A DNA stretch of 64,000 bases from Micrococcales bacterium (GTDB lineage Bacteria > Actinomycetota > Actinomycetes > Actinomycetales > Cellulomonadaceae). The position numbers and the translations under genes were made by a program. Below the pieces are notes generated by a model. The model searched no databases. It was not told the DNA's origin and worked only from the letters and a program-made list of their open reading frames with translations. Location: positions 30,073-94,072 of the forward strand of contig WRMB01000004.1 in NCBI GenBank assembly GCA_009777345.1, read 5' to 3'. Numbering within the stretch: position 1 is the first letter of the stretch; the number at the start of each line of letters is the position of its first letter. Below are positions 42,598 through 51,579 of this stretch, piece by piece.

Positions 42598-44213
42598 GGC
42601 TGCTCCAGCGCGGTGCCGCCGCCCAGCCCGGGCAGCACTGATGTCAACCCGTCGGTCGGGTCGCCCAGCGCGGGACCGCCCGGTGTCGGACTGCTCCCTG
42701 TCGGACTGCCCAGCGTCCGGCCCTCCAGCGCCGCGCCCAAGGGTAGCTCGGCCTGCTCCAGCAGGTGCTTGCCGAGCCGTTCGTCCGGCGGCAGATCGAT
42801 CGGGTAGTGACCGGAGAAGCAGGCGGTGCACAGCTGGGAGGCGGGCTGCTCGGTCGCGGCGACCATCCCGTCCTCGGACAGGTAGCCCAGCGAGTCGGCG
42901 CCGATCGACGACGCGATCTCGTCGACGGTCAGCCCGTTGGCGATGAGCTCGGCCCGGGAGGCGAAGTCGATGCCGTAGAAGCAGGGCCAGGTCACCGGCG
43001 GCGCGGTGATCCGCACGTGCACCTCGGCGGCGCCGGCCTCGCGCAGCATCCGGACCAGGGCGCGCTGGGTGTTGCCCCGCACGATGGTGTCGTCGACGAC
43101 GACGAGCCGCTGCCCCCGGATCGTCTCGCGCAGGGGGTTGAGCTTGAGCCGGATGCCCAGCTGTCGCAGCGACTGGGTCGGCTGGATGAACGTCCGCCCG
43201 ACGTAGGCGTTCTTGGTCAGCCCCAGCCCGAACGGGATGCCCGAGGCCGCCGCGTAGCCGACCGCGGCGGGGGTGCCCGACTCGGGTGTCGGCATGACCA
43301 TATCGGCCTCGGCCGGGTGCTCGGCGGCCAGTCGACGTCCCATCGCCACCCGGGCGGCGTACACCGAACGACCGTTGATCGTGGTGTCGGGCCGGGCCAG
43401 GTAGACGTACTCGAAGACGCACCCGGCCCGCTGCACCGGTGCGAACCGGGTGGCCCGCAGCCCGTCCGCGTCGATCGCGACCAGCTCGCCGGGCTCGACC
43501 TCGCGCACGTACGACGCCCCGACGATGTCCAGGGCCGAGGACTCCGAGGCCACGACCCAGCCCCGTTCCAGCCGTCCGACCACCAGCGGCCGCACCCCGT
43601 GCGGGTCACGGGCCGCGTACAGGGTGTCCTCGTCCATGAAGACCAGGCAGAAAGCCCCGCGCAACCGGGGCAGCACCTCCAGCGCGGTGGCCTGGAGGGT
43701 GTGGTCCGGGTCGCCGGTGAGCAGCGCCGTGATGACGGCGGTATCGGTGGTGCTGCCCTTGGCCAGCTCGCCGCGGCGCAGCGAGCCGTAGCGCTCGGCC
43801 ACCAGGTCGAGCAGGTCGGCGGTGTTGGTCAGGTTGCCGTTGTGCCCCAGCGCGACCGTGCCCGTCGCGGTGTCTCCCAGGGTCGGCTGGGCGTTCTCCC
43901 AGGTGGACGACCCGGTGGTGGAGTAGCGGCAGTGCCCGATAGCGATATGCCCGCTCAGCGCGCCGAGGATGGTCTCGTTGAACACCTGGGAGACCAGCCC
44001 GATGTCCTTGTAGACCCGCAGGTGCTCGCCGTTGGACGCCGCGATCCCGGCAGACTCCTGACCCCGGTGCTGCAGCGCGTACAGCCCGAAGTAGGTGAGC
44101 GTGGCCACCTCTTCTCCGGGTGCCCAGACCCCGAACACGCCGCAGGCGTCCTGCGGGCCGTGTTCTTGAGGGTCGATCTCGTGGGTCAGACGTCCGTCCG
44201 CACGCAGGGCCAC
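42594..44213 (-). CDS. purF: Amidophosphoribosyltransferase PurF
   Basis: 539 residues if the GTG at 44213 is used; the frame is open to a TTG at 44318, so the exact start is uncertain. The catalytic N-terminal Cys lies in QDACGVFGVW after a short propeptide, followed by the glutaminase domain (QHRGQESAGIA, HCRYSTTGSSTWENAQP). Then comes the PRTase domain with the PRPP loop RLVVVDDTIVRGNT. The C-terminal CFSGHYPID holds a conserved Cys. First committed step of purine synthesis. A variable Gly/Pro/Thr-rich tail of about 50 residues ends the protein. Confidence 0.96.
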   Translation of the reverse strand: MALRADGRLTHEIDPQEHGPQDACGVFGVWAPGEEVATLTYFGLYALQHRGQESAGIAASNGEHLRVYKDIGLVSQVFNETILGALSGHIAIGHCRYSTTGSSTWENAQPTLGDTATGTVALGHNGNLTNTADLLDLVAERYGSLRRGELAKGSTTDTAVITALLTGDPDHTLQATALEVLPRLRGAFCLVFMDEDTLYAARDPHGVRPLVVGRLERGWVVASESSALDIVGASYVREVEPGELVAIDADGLRATRFAPVQRAGCVFEYVYLARPDTTINGRSVYAARVAMGRRLAAEHPAEADMVMPTPESGTPAAVGYAAASGIPFGLGLTKNAYVGRTFIQPTQSLRQLGIRLKLNPLRETIRGQRLVVVDDTIVRGNTQRALVRMLREAGAAEVHVRITAPPVTWPCFYGIDFASRAELIANGLTVDEIASSIGADSLGYLSEDGMVAATEQPASQLCTACFSGHYPIDLPPDERLGKHLLEQAELPLGAALEGRTLGSPTGSSPTPGGPALGDPTDGLTSVLPGLGGGTALEQP

Positions 44214-44360
44214 GGCACCATCGTCGCACAACCGGCCGAGCCGAGCGGCCAGGTCTCCTAGGGACGCTGCTGACGGGTGAGACCGGTCCGGCGGACGTTC
44301 CCGAGCCGGTGCGGACAACCAGCCGATGAGCGCCCCTTACCTCTCCCAACCTCTCCCCAA

Positions 44361-44464
44361 CGGGCCGATAACTACCAGGTGATTCGTGGGTTGCACGCCG
44401 TTCCACCGTTTTGAAACGGTGGAACGGCGTGCAACCCACGAGTTCATGCAACCTTATCGGCCCG
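44361..44464. repeat. Long palindromic element upstream of purF
   Basis: Core 44385-44440: two 27-base arms (CGTGGGTTGCACGCCGTTCC opens the left arm) with only 2 bases between. Outer arms CGGGCCGATAA (44361-44371) and TTATCGGCCCG (44454-44464) also pair. A related element is at 44992-45047, on the other side of the SCP2-like gene. The size and repetition suggest a mobile or REP-like hairpin that could also end the SCP2-like transcript. Confidence 0.65.
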
Positions 44465-44577
44465 GTGGTGAAGGAGGGGCGACGGCAGGTCCCGCTGCCA
44501 CGGTGTGCAGCTGGTCGAGCCGGGGCTGGTGGACCGAGCGCTGACTGGTTCGACCCCACCCACGCCCGACGGCACGC

Positions 44578-44931
44578 TCAGCGCAGCCCCGGCAGCGGCA
44601 GCCACTCGGACAGGTCGGACCGAACGCCTGCCGCCAGCACCGCACCGTCGGCGACGGCGTCGGCCCAGGTGGTCCCGCCGGTGACCAGGCGCAGCCAGGT
44701 GGCCGGGTCAGTCTGCACGACGTTCGGCGGCGTCCCCCGGGTGTGGCGCGGCCCGGCCACGGCCTGGACCACGCCGTCGGGCGGCACCCGGACCTCCACG
44801 GTGCGGCCGGGAGCAGCCTGGGCGAGCAGACCCAGGGTGAAACGGACGGCGGTGCGACGGGCAGCGGCGTCGGACGGGTCGGTCAGCCACGCCGCCACGG
44901 CGGCCCGGCCGGTCTGCGGATCAACAGGCAC
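44578..44931 (-). CDS. SCP2/sterol-carrier-like protein
   Basis: 117 residues. RTAVRFTLGLLAQAAPGRTVEVRVPPDGVVQAV, then DPATWLRLVTGGTTWADAVADGAVLAAG, matches the small sterol-carrier-family proteins that sit upstream of purF in Actinobacteria. Probably a lipid- or hydrophobe-binding fold. It is isolated by palindromic hairpins on both sides. Confidence 0.8.
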   Translation of the reverse strand: MPVDPQTGRAAVAAWLTDPSDAAARRTAVRFTLGLLAQAAPGRTVEVRVPPDGVVQAVAGPRHTRGTPPNVVQTDPATWLRLVTGGTTWADAVADGAVLAAGVRSDLSEWLPLPGLR

Positions 44932-44991
44932 CAGACCATCTTCGCGGTTCGCAGGCCATGAGGGAGCACTGGCTGGCTTCGATCCCAGTCA

Positions 44992-45047
44992 GTGGGTTCC
45001 AACGCCGTTCCACCGTTTCGAAATGGTGGAACGGCGTGGAACCCATG
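44992..45047. repeat. Second copy of the palindromic element
   Basis: GTGGGTTCCAACGCCGTTCC opens the left arm; the right arm GGTGGAACGGCGTGGAACCCA pairs with one bulge and one mismatch. Followed, as in copy 1, by GCAACCTTATCGG. The centre TTTCGAAA lacks a spacer. Confidence 0.65.
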
Positions 45048-45513
45048 AACCCACGCAACCTTATCGGTCTAGTGGTGATGAGGGAGTGGTGATGGGGTGG
45101 TGATGAAGGGGAGGCCAGTCGGCACCAGGGTTCTGGTACCCGGAAGGATGGCCTGTTGTCCCACCCACCGCCGCAACGACGTGGCGCCACGGTAGAATCC
45201 GTGCTGTCGTCGTCTGCCGGGCTCTGCCAGCCAGGGCCGCCGCGACCGGCCGAGGGCCCATGACCGGTGAGGACCTGCCTGTGGACGTTGTCGAAGCGTT
45301 GGCACCGCCGTTTCTGCCTGCCCGCACCCGGGCGGCCGGACGCGGTACGCGCGCCCCGCGACGCGGTCATGGCGCCGGACGCCGGGCAGTACTGGTTCGA
45401 GCCGTCCCCGTTGCTGAGCACACGCCGACACGGTGTCCCGGCCCGACCTGTGGCAAGCGAGTGATACCCGTGATATATGGGATTGTCACAAGTTGTCGAC
45501 CGGTCCGGTGGTC
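45048..45513. other. Non-coding gap upstream of the deiminase-like gene
   Basis: No gene is supported. A short tandem-like stretch of GTGGTGATG units lies at 45069-45108. An AT-rich segment GTGATATATGGGATTGTCAC (45470-45489) 25-45 bases before the next start is the likely promoter, and it is itself partly palindromic (GTGA...TCAC). Confidence 0.35.
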
Positions 45514-46521
45514 ATGTCTTCACTGAGCGAACCCGCAACCGCCGCACACGAGCGTGCGCCGCGGGACGTCGGCGATCGCCGACGTCTGCCCTCCGAGCGC
45601 GAGCTGCGCGAGACGACGTGGCTGTCCTGGCTCAGGACGTCCAGCACCTCCCGGTGGGTCGACGCCGCCTGCGAGGCCGTCACCGCGGCCGCCGCCGACT
45701 GCGGCCCGGTCAGCGTGCTCGTCGACACCTACGACCTGGCGCCTGATCTGGAGGGCCAGGTCGAGGTGGTCGCCGGGTCCGACCTCGGCGGTGGCTGCCT
45801 GGGTGCGTCCGGGCCGTCGTTCGTCATCGGTGAGCAGGGCGTCCAGGCCGTCGACTGGACCCGGCCCGAGCGCAGCACCGTGCCCCGGCCCCGGCGGCGG
45901 CGCAGCCAGAGCCCGCCCCTGGTCGGCCTGCCCGTGGAACGGTCCACGCTCGATCTGGGCACCATCGACTCCGACGGCTGGGGGACGGCGCTGCTCGCCT
46001 CCGACACGCTGGAGCGCAACCCCGGCTGGACCCGCGAACAGGTAGCCGAAGAGCTGGTCACCACCGTCGGCGCGACCCGGGTGATCTGGCTGCCCCGCGT
46101 GATCGGCAACCCAGAGCTGGGGCACGGCTACGCCCCCGCGGTCTTCGCCGCCCCGGGCGTGGTCCTGGTCCACGACCAGCAGAACATCGGCCACCCGGAC
46201 AACGAGACCACGATCGAGACCGTCGCCCTGCTCAGCCGGTGCTACGACGCCATCGGCCGGGCGCTGCAGGTCGTCCGGCTGCCCGCCCCGGCCCGGCTGC
46301 GCGAGGACGACGCCTGGCTGCACTGGACCTACCTGGGGTACGGCCTGGTCGACGGCGCGGTCATCGTCCCGCTGTTCGACGACCCCCACGACAACCTGGC
46401 CCTGGAGATCCTCGGCACGGTGTACGAGGACCGCGAGCTCATCGGCGTGGACGCCCGTCCCCTGTTCCGCGCCGGGCACTCCATCGGCTGCCTGCTGCGC
46501 GGGCAGCCCCCGCCCCGCTGA
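45514..46521 (+). CDS. Agmatine deiminase/peptidylarginine deiminase-fold protein with altered active site
   Basis: 335 residues from the ATG at 45514. Family landmarks are visible: RLPSERELRETTWLSW at the N-terminus (compare the MPAEWEPHxxTWMxWP start), DSDGWGTALLASDTLERNPGWT, ATRVIWLPRVIG, APGVVLVHDQQNIGHPDN, VDGAVIVPLFDDPHDNLALEILG, and AGHSIGCLLRGQP at the end. The catalytic Cys (C326) and one His (GHGY) are kept. The second Asp of GHxDD and the His of the terminal GGxxHCxTxQ motif are not. So the fold is clear but the classic guanidine-modifying triad is incomplete; substrate and activity are open. Confidence 0.75.
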   Translation: MSSLSEPATAAHERAPRDVGDRRRLPSERELRETTWLSWLRTSSTSRWVDAACEAVTAAAADCGPVSVLVDTYDLAPDLEGQVEVVAGSDLGGGCLGASGPSFVIGEQGVQAVDWTRPERSTVPRPRRRRSQSPPLVGLPVERSTLDLGTIDSDGWGTALLASDTLERNPGWTREQVAEELVTTVGATRVIWLPRVIGNPELGHGYAPAVFAAPGVVLVHDQQNIGHPDNETTIETVALLSRCYDAIGRALQVVRLPAPARLREDDAWLHWTYLGYGLVDGAVIVPLFDDPHDNLALEILGTVYEDRELIGVDARPLFRAGHSIGCLLRGQPPPR

Positions 46522-46555
46522 CCACCCCATCCGAGGGACGAAGCTCCGCGGTCTG

Positions 46556-48913
46556 TCAGCCGAAGATGCGGGGCAGGGTGCCCTGGTGGGAGTCGCGCAC
46601 CGTCGACAGGGGCAGGGTGAACAGGCCCTGCACCTCCAGGGCCGGTTCGTGGACGTGGTCGGCGGGCACGTCGGCTGCGGCCTCGCCCGCGCCGCGCTCG
46701 CAGGTCTGGCTGGTCTCGCCCAGGCGGACCACCGGCACCCCGCGGGCGGTGCACAGGTCGACCAGCACCTGCTCGCCGGACCGGGCCACAGCTACCAGCG
46801 CCCGGGCGGTGGACTCGGAGAACAGCGCCTCGAACGGGGTCAGGCCGTCGCGGGCGCACAGGGCGGTCAGGTCGACGGACACACCCGTGCCGTGGCGCAG
46901 GCAGGCCTCGGCCAGCCCGACGGCCAGGCCACCGTCGGACAGGTCGTGCGCCGCCTCGGCCAGGCCGTCCCGGGCCGCGGTGACCAGCACCTGGGCCAGG
47001 GCCCGTTCGCCCGGCAGGTCCACGGCGGGCGGGCGTCCGCCGAGGTGGTCGTGGGCGACCTGGGCCCAGGCCGAACCGTCCAGCTCGGCCCGGGTGGTGC
47101 CGAGCAGGTACACCGCCCGGCCCGGACGGGTCCAGCCCGACCCGACCACGGCGGCCACGTCGTCCAGCACCCCCAGCACCCCGACCACCGGGGTCGGGTG
47201 GATCGCGACGTCCCCGGTGGTGTTGTACAGGGAGACGTTCCCGCCGGTCACCGGCGTGCCCAGGGCGGCGCAGCCCTCGGCCAGACCGTGGATCACCTGG
47301 ACCAGCTGCCACATCGTGTCCGGGTGCTCCGGGCTGCCGATGTTCAGGCAGTCGGTCACCGCCAGCGGCCGGGCGCCGACGCAGGCGACGTTGCGGTACG
47401 CCTCGGCCAGGGCCAGCTGGGCGCCCGCGAACGGGTCCAGCTGGGCGTAGCGGCTGTTGGCGTCCGTCGCCAGGGCCACACCCAGCCCGGTGGTCTCGTC
47501 CACCCGGACCACCCCGGCGTCGTCCGGCTGGGCCAGGGCGGTGTTGCCCTGGACGAACCGGTCGTACTGGTCGGTCACCCAGGCGGTGGAGCACAGGTTG
47601 GGGCTGGCCAGCAGCGCCAGCAGGGTGTCAGCCAGCTGCGCGCCGGTGGTCGGACGGGGCAGGGCGGCCGCGGTGTCAGCCTGGAGCGCGTCGAGCCAGG
47701 CCGGGCGGGCGTGGGGACGGTCGTACACCGGACCGTCGTGGGCGACGGACTTCGGGTCGACGTCGACGATCCGCTCCCCGTGGTGGTCGATGGTCAGCCG
47801 ACCGTCGCCGGTGACCTCGCCGATCACGGACGTCTCGACGTCCCACCGGGCGGTGATCCGTTCGAACTCGGCCAGGTGCTCTGGCGTGACGACGGCCATC
47901 ATCCGTTCCTGGCTCTCGCTCATGAGGATCTCCCCGGCGGTCAGCGTCGGGTCGCGCAGCAGGACGCGTTCCAGGTCGACGTGCATCCCCGACCCGCCGT
48001 TGGACGCCAGCTCGGACGTCGCGCAGGAGATCCCCGCCGCCCCCAGGTCCTGCAGCGCCGCGACCACCCCGGCCGCGAACAGCTCCAGGCAGCACTCGAT
48101 CAGCACCTTCTCCATGAACGGGTCGCCGACCTGCACGCTGGGGCGTTTCGACGGCCGGGTGTCGTCGAAAGTCTCAGACGCCAGGATCGAGGCCCCGCCG
48201 ATCCCGTCCCCGCCGGTCCGGGCCCCGAACAGCACCACGAGGCTGCCCACCCCCTCGGCATTGGCCAGGTGGATGTCGTCGTGCCGCAGCACCCCCAGGC
48301 ACAGCGCGTTGACCAGCGGGTTTCCCTGATAGCTGGCGTCGAACAGGGTCTGGCCGCCGATATTCGGCAGGCCCAGGCAGTTGCCGTACCCGCCGACCCC
48401 GGCCACCACCCCGTGCACCACCCGCGCGGTGTCCGGGTGGTCGACCGCCCCGAAGGCCAGCTGGTCCATGACGGCCACCGGCCGGGCCCCCATCGACATG
48501 ATGTCCCGCACGATCCCGCCCACCCCCGTGGCCGCCCCCTGGTACGGCTCGACATAGGACGGGTGGTTGTGCGACTCGACCTTGAACGTCACGGCCCAGC
48601 CGTCGCCGATGTCCACCACACCCGCGTTCTGCCCGATCCCGACCAGCAGGTGGGAGCGCATCTCGTCGGTCGTGGTCTGGCCGAACACCGCCAGGTGCTT
48701 CTTCGACGACTTGTAGGAGCAGTGCTCGGACCACATCACCGAGTACATGGCCAGCTCGGCGGCGGTCGGCCGTCGGCCGAGCAGCTCACGGATCTGCCCG
48801 TACTCGTCGTCCTTCAGCCCCAGCTCGGCGTACGGCTGGACCTCGTCGGGGGTGGCGACGGCACGGGCCACGGTGTCGGAGCGGTGCTGGGCGGTCGTGG
48901 GCGGAGCGGTCAT
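46556..48913 (-). CDS. purL: Phosphoribosylformylglycinamidine synthase subunit PurL
   Basis: 785 residues from the ATG at 48913. [39 protein letters not shown] and VMDQLAFG are the hallmark N-terminal motifs of the small PurL; GGVSL-type loop GGNVSLYN and [15 protein letters not shown] occur later. It needs PurQ and PurS, which are not in the window. Converts FGAR to FGAM. Its first 18 codons and start region are duplicated 470 bases upstream. Confidence 0.96.
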   Translation of the reverse strand: MTAPPTTAQHRSDTVARAVATPDEVQPYAELGLKDDEYGQIRELLGRRPTAAELAMYSVMWSEHCSYKSSKKHLAVFGQTTTDEMRSHLLVGIGQNAGVVDIGDGWAVTFKVESHNHPSYVEPYQGAATGVGGIVRDIMSMGARPVAVMDQLAFGAVDHPDTARVVHGVVAGVGGYGNCLGLPNIGGQTLFDASYQGNPLVNALCLGVLRHDDIHLANAEGVGSLVVLFGARTGGDGIGGASILASETFDDTRPSKRPSVQVGDPFMEKVLIECCLELFAAGVVAALQDLGAAGISCATSELASNGGSGMHVDLERVLLRDPTLTAGEILMSESQERMMAVVTPEHLAEFERITARWDVETSVIGEVTGDGRLTIDHHGERIVDVDPKSVAHDGPVYDRPHARPAWLDALQADTAAALPRPTTGAQLADTLLALLASPNLCSTAWVTDQYDRFVQGNTALAQPDDAGVVRVDETTGLGVALATDANSRYAQLDPFAGAQLALAEAYRNVACVGARPLAVTDCLNIGSPEHPDTMWQLVQVIHGLAEGCAALGTPVTGGNVSLYNTTGDVAIHPTPVVGVLGVLDDVAAVVGSGWTRPGRAVYLLGTTRAELDGSAWAQVAHDHLGGRPPAVDLPGERALAQVLVTAARDGLAEAAHDLSDGGLAVGLAEACLRHGTGVSVDLTALCARDGLTPFEALFSESTARALVAVARSGEQVLVDLCTARGVPVVRLGETSQTCERGAGEAAADVPADHVHEPALEVQGLFTLPLSTVRDSHQGTLPRIFG

Positions 48914-48916
48914 GAG
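48865..48916. repeat. Direct repeat, copy at the purL start
   Basis: 52 bases including the first 17 codons of purL, identical except for one base to 49337-49388. The two copies bound a roughly 420-base segment. Confidence 0.85.
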
Positions 48917-48974
48917 GACTGCCTCTCGTTCGGTTCGGTTAGCCGCCGGACATGGGTGGACACAGGGAGGCATC

Positions 48975-49385
48975 TCATACGTCGACCTCCGGTGCCGCCG
49001 AGGTGACCTGCTGCCTACCAGCATCAGTCAGCTGATACTCCTGATACTTGCTGCTCGGCTTGTCGGGGATGGTTCTGACGACGAGTCCGCGCTCAAGGAG
49101 TGGGACAATATTGCGTCGATAGTTCTGGCTGGCGTCGCGCAGCCCGACCGCTGCGAGCAGCGCTGCGCGGCCAAGAGGGCCGTCGAGGAGAGCCCGCAGC
49201 AGCATCTTGTTCTTGCTCTGCTCTTTGCTCTGCTCCTTGCTCTCGCCCCTGCTCTGCGTCGCTCCGAGCGCGCCCGGCCGCTGAACGTCATTATCAGCAG
49301 AACGGGAGAACGGGAACGTCACGCTCATCTGCGTGTGGGCCACGGTGTCGGAACGGTGCTGGGCGGTCGTGGGCGGAGCGGTCAT
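48975..49385 (-). CDS. Chimeric small HTH protein starting with the purL N-terminus
   Basis: 136 residues from the ATG at 49385. Residues 1-16 ([16 protein letters not shown]) are those of PurL. The body has a linker with [13 protein letters not shown] and a winged-helix domain: [49 protein letters not shown]...[11 protein letters not shown]. This resembles the C-terminal HTH domain of AlbA/RecG-like ATP-binding regulators (repeated KEQ linkers are typical before it). So it looks like the C-terminal remnant of such a protein fused in frame to a copy of the purL start. It may be expressed from the original purL promoter. Confidence 0.65.
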   Translation of the reverse strand: MTAPPTTAQHRSDTVAHTQMSVTFPFSRSADNDVQRPGALGATQSRGESKEQSKEQSKNKMLLRALLDGPLGRAALLAAVGLRDASQNYRRNIVPLLERGLVVRTIPDKPSSKYQEYQLTDAGRQQVTSAAPEVDV

Positions 49386-49388
49386 GAG
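49337..49388. repeat. Direct repeat, upstream copy of the purL start
   Basis: Partner of 48865-48916, with one mismatch (A for G at the eighteenth base). Together they look like the footprint of an insertion that regenerated the 5' end of purL. Confidence 0.85.
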
Positions 49389-49665
49389 CCTGTGACGTCC
49401 CTCGGGTGCGTGCGGTGGGCGCGGCCCGTCCGGCACACGCCGTGGCTAGGCTACCCGTCCGTCGTACCCTGAGTCTGGTCGCGGACCTGGTGCGAGACTG
49501 CAGGCTGCTTCACGGCTTCGACGCTGCTGGCTCCTGCACATGGGATGACAGGAGGTGCCGCTGGCATCAGACCATCCGCGTCATGTCTCTTAATAAGTGA
49601 CATAGAGACAGGGACGGTTCCTACTGCCCTGTCCATCCCAGCAGCAGTGCGACCGACGACGGCAC
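49389..49665. other. Non-coding gap with REP-like hairpin
   Basis: No gene supported. Contains the hairpin GACAGGG-N13-CCCTGTC at 49607-49633 with core GGACGGTTCC, preceded by the AT-rich ATGTCTCTTAATAAGTGACAT. Next to it is a 20-base sequence (49635-49654) identical to the 3' end of the ATPase gene at 53830-53849. Confidence 0.45.
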
Positions 49666-49697
49666 CCCGGGATGTAGACCTGCGTCTACATCCCGGG
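49666..49697. promoter_or_regulatory. Palindromic operator of the MazF-type toxin-antitoxin operon
   Basis: CCCGGGATGTAGAC-CTGC-GTCTACATCCCGGG, perfect 14-bp arms, ending 12 bases before the antitoxin ATG. Position and symmetry fit autoregulation by the antitoxin. Confidence 0.65.
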
Positions 49698-49709
49698 TAG
49701 GATGGCTGC

Positions 49710-49988
49710 ATGCAGACCGTCACCATGCGCGAGCTGAAGCAGAATCCCAACGCTGTGGTCGAGAAGGTGCTGACCCAACGGGTGGTTTTCGAGGTCACCT
49801 CGCGCGGCCGCCCCACGGGCGTCGTCTTGCGTGTCGCCAACGACCCTGACCTGCAGAACCGGGCCGATCCTGACCTGACGGCCCGCATCAACCAGGCATG
49901 CGCGCTGGAGGCGGACGGCGACGAACGCGCTGCCTTCGCACAGTTCGCTGCCGCCCAGCTGGCCGCACGCACTGACGAGGAGTGGTAG
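49710..49988 (+). CDS. Phd/YefM-like antitoxin
   Basis: 92 residues. MQTVTMRELKQNPNAVVEKVLTQRVVFEVTSRGRPTGVVLR is a Phd/YefM N-terminal DNA-binding domain. The acidic C-terminal tail (ALEADGDERAAF...TDEEW) should neutralise the toxin. The stop overlaps the toxin start. Confidence 0.88.
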   Translation: MQTVTMRELKQNPNAVVEKVLTQRVVFEVTSRGRPTGVVLRVANDPDLQNRADPDLTARINQACALEADGDERAAFAQFAAAQLAARTDEEW

Positions 49989-50326
49989 TGCACCGGGGGG
50001 AGGTGTACTGGTGCGACTTCGGACAGGCTGAGGGTCACGGGTCTGCCAAGCGCCGACCTGTCGTGGTGGTGTCTGGCGAGTCGTTCGTGGCCAGCAACCT
50101 GCCTACGGTCGTCGTCGTCGCATGCACCACGAACCTGGCCGCCGCCAGGTACCCCGGCAGCGTCTTCGTGCCCGTCGGCACCGGCGGCCTACCCCGCGAC
50201 TGCGTGGTCAAGACCACCGAGATCGCCACAGTCGACCGCTACCTGCTGCTCGACCTCGTGGGCACCCTGCCCCTGGACGTCATGGCCGACGTCGACCGTG
50301 CCCTTCACCTGTCTCTGGGTTACTGA
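49988..50326 (+). CDS. MazF/PemK-type endoribonuclease toxin
   Basis: 112 residues from the GTG that shares a base with the antitoxin stop (TAGTG); another GTG two codons earlier is possible. VHRGEVYWCDFGQAEGHGSAKRRPVVVVSG is the conserved PemK start, and LPRDCVVKTTEIATVDR is the second conserved block. Such toxins cut mRNA or tRNA, leaving 5'-OH ends. Confidence 0.9.
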   Translation: MHRGEVYWCDFGQAEGHGSAKRRPVVVVSGESFVASNLPTVVVVACTTNLAAARYPGSVFVPVGTGGLPRDCVVKTTEIATVDRYLLLDLVGTLPLDVMADVDRALHLSLGY

Positions 50327-50495
50327 GCACCCGCAGACCGCCACCGTAGGCTACGGGCTTGTCGACGACGGCACCGTGACCGTCGCGTTCCCGTCGTCCA
50401 GGTGGTTCATAAGCTAAGCTACCCGTCTACGTCGTGCCGTAAGGTCCAGCTGTTCCTCACTGGTGTCGGGATGCCACGCGGTCGTCGACGACCCG

Positions 50496-51482
50496 TTACG
50501 ATGCGAGGTCCGCAGCGTCGCAGACAAGGGTCAGGGACTTTCCCCGACGGCCCCCCGGCTCTACCGACACCACGACCAGATCTGCAAAACGATCCATCTG
50601 CGCAATGTACTTCGCAGGGGGCGCTGGATCATACCCCGCGACCGCCACCTCGTCGACCGTCTCCAGAGTGGTCGCATCAAGACGGTAGTACCGTGACGAA
50701 TAAGCATCCTCCACCACCAGGAGCTCATCACCGGGGCAGAAGAAGCCCGAATATCCGATGAATGAGTACTCCTCCCCCGGGAACAGGTCGTCACGAATCG
50801 CCGTAAAATTCCCCGACGACCACACTCCGACCCTTCCTGGACTACTTTCCGCCTCGACCGACACCACTCGTTCCCCCGTCGAGTCCCAGCCCAGAGGTAG
50901 CCACCCTTCGGGCAGGAATCTTGTGACCTCCAGCGCGCCACAGCCGTCTGCGTGTACCACGTAGCTGGACCATTCAGCCGACGTGGTGACGACACCGACC
51001 CACACCGTGTTCGGGCGCGGTGCCGGGTCTACGTCGCCCGACGTGCCACCGTCGATCACCGCCTCAGCGGTCGTCTCGCCCGAACGCCAGTCCAGCCAGG
51101 TCACTGACAGGTCTTCCTCGGACAGGTCGCGCAGAACGCACAGGCCACCGCGAGCGACGGCGAACAGGCAAGAGGAATCACGGTTCCCGGCAGACGCTGG
51201 GAGAAAGTTCGTGAGGTCGGAACGGTTCCAGACGATATCGCCTGCCAGGCTGCACCGGCTCACACCCGACTCGTCGGACCAGACGAACGACCCGTCCGCC
51301 ACGATACCGAGCCGCCGCCCCATCGGCACCGGCTCCGGCACCCGCCACTCTGCCGGAGACAGCTCACCGTTCAGGCCGACCTGCAGTACGGCACGTTCGG
51401 GACCGACTGCCACCAGACCTGCCGGGGACTCCATGAACTGCCACTGCCCGGTCAGCTCCCGCCGCGGAGACACCTTCACCAT
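50496..51482 (-). CDS. Hypothetical beta-propeller-like protein
   Basis: 328 residues, ATG start, no signal peptide. Repeating beta-rich segments such as GSFVWSDESGVSRCSLAGDIVWNRSD, GGLCVLRDLSEEDLSVTWLDWRSGE and VGVWSSGNFTAI suggest a WD40/Kelch-like propeller. No catalytic motif seen and family not recognised. Codon use is somewhat less GC-biased than neighbours, consistent with an accessory gene. Confidence 0.65.
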   Translation of the reverse strand: MVKVSPRRELTGQWQFMESPAGLVAVGPERAVLQVGLNGELSPAEWRVPEPVPMGRRLGIVADGSFVWSDESGVSRCSLAGDIVWNRSDLTNFLPASAGNRDSSCLFAVARGGLCVLRDLSEEDLSVTWLDWRSGETTAEAVIDGGTSGDVDPAPRPNTVWVGVVTTSAEWSSYVVHADGCGALEVTRFLPEGWLPLGWDSTGERVVSVEAESSPGRVGVWSSGNFTAIRDDLFPGEEYSFIGYSGFFCPGDELLVVEDAYSSRYYRLDATTLETVDEVAVAGYDPAPPAKYIAQMDRFADLVVVSVEPGGRRGKSLTLVCDAADLAS

Positions 51483-51579
51483 GCCCCAAGTCTGCCACCC
51501 GCACGACGTCGCTCGTGGTCACCCCGTCCCGCCCAGCCCGCAGGCTCCAGAATGATTGACCAGATCGAGGCCCCAGACG

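Noticed and set aside
45260..45526. Possible 88-codon gene before the deiminase-like gene
   Set aside because: No recognisable motif, no good ribosome-binding site, and it overlaps the likely promoter of the next gene.
46586..49006. Plus-strand open frame of about 800 codons
   Set aside because: Mirror of purL; no domain pattern and strongly biased composition.
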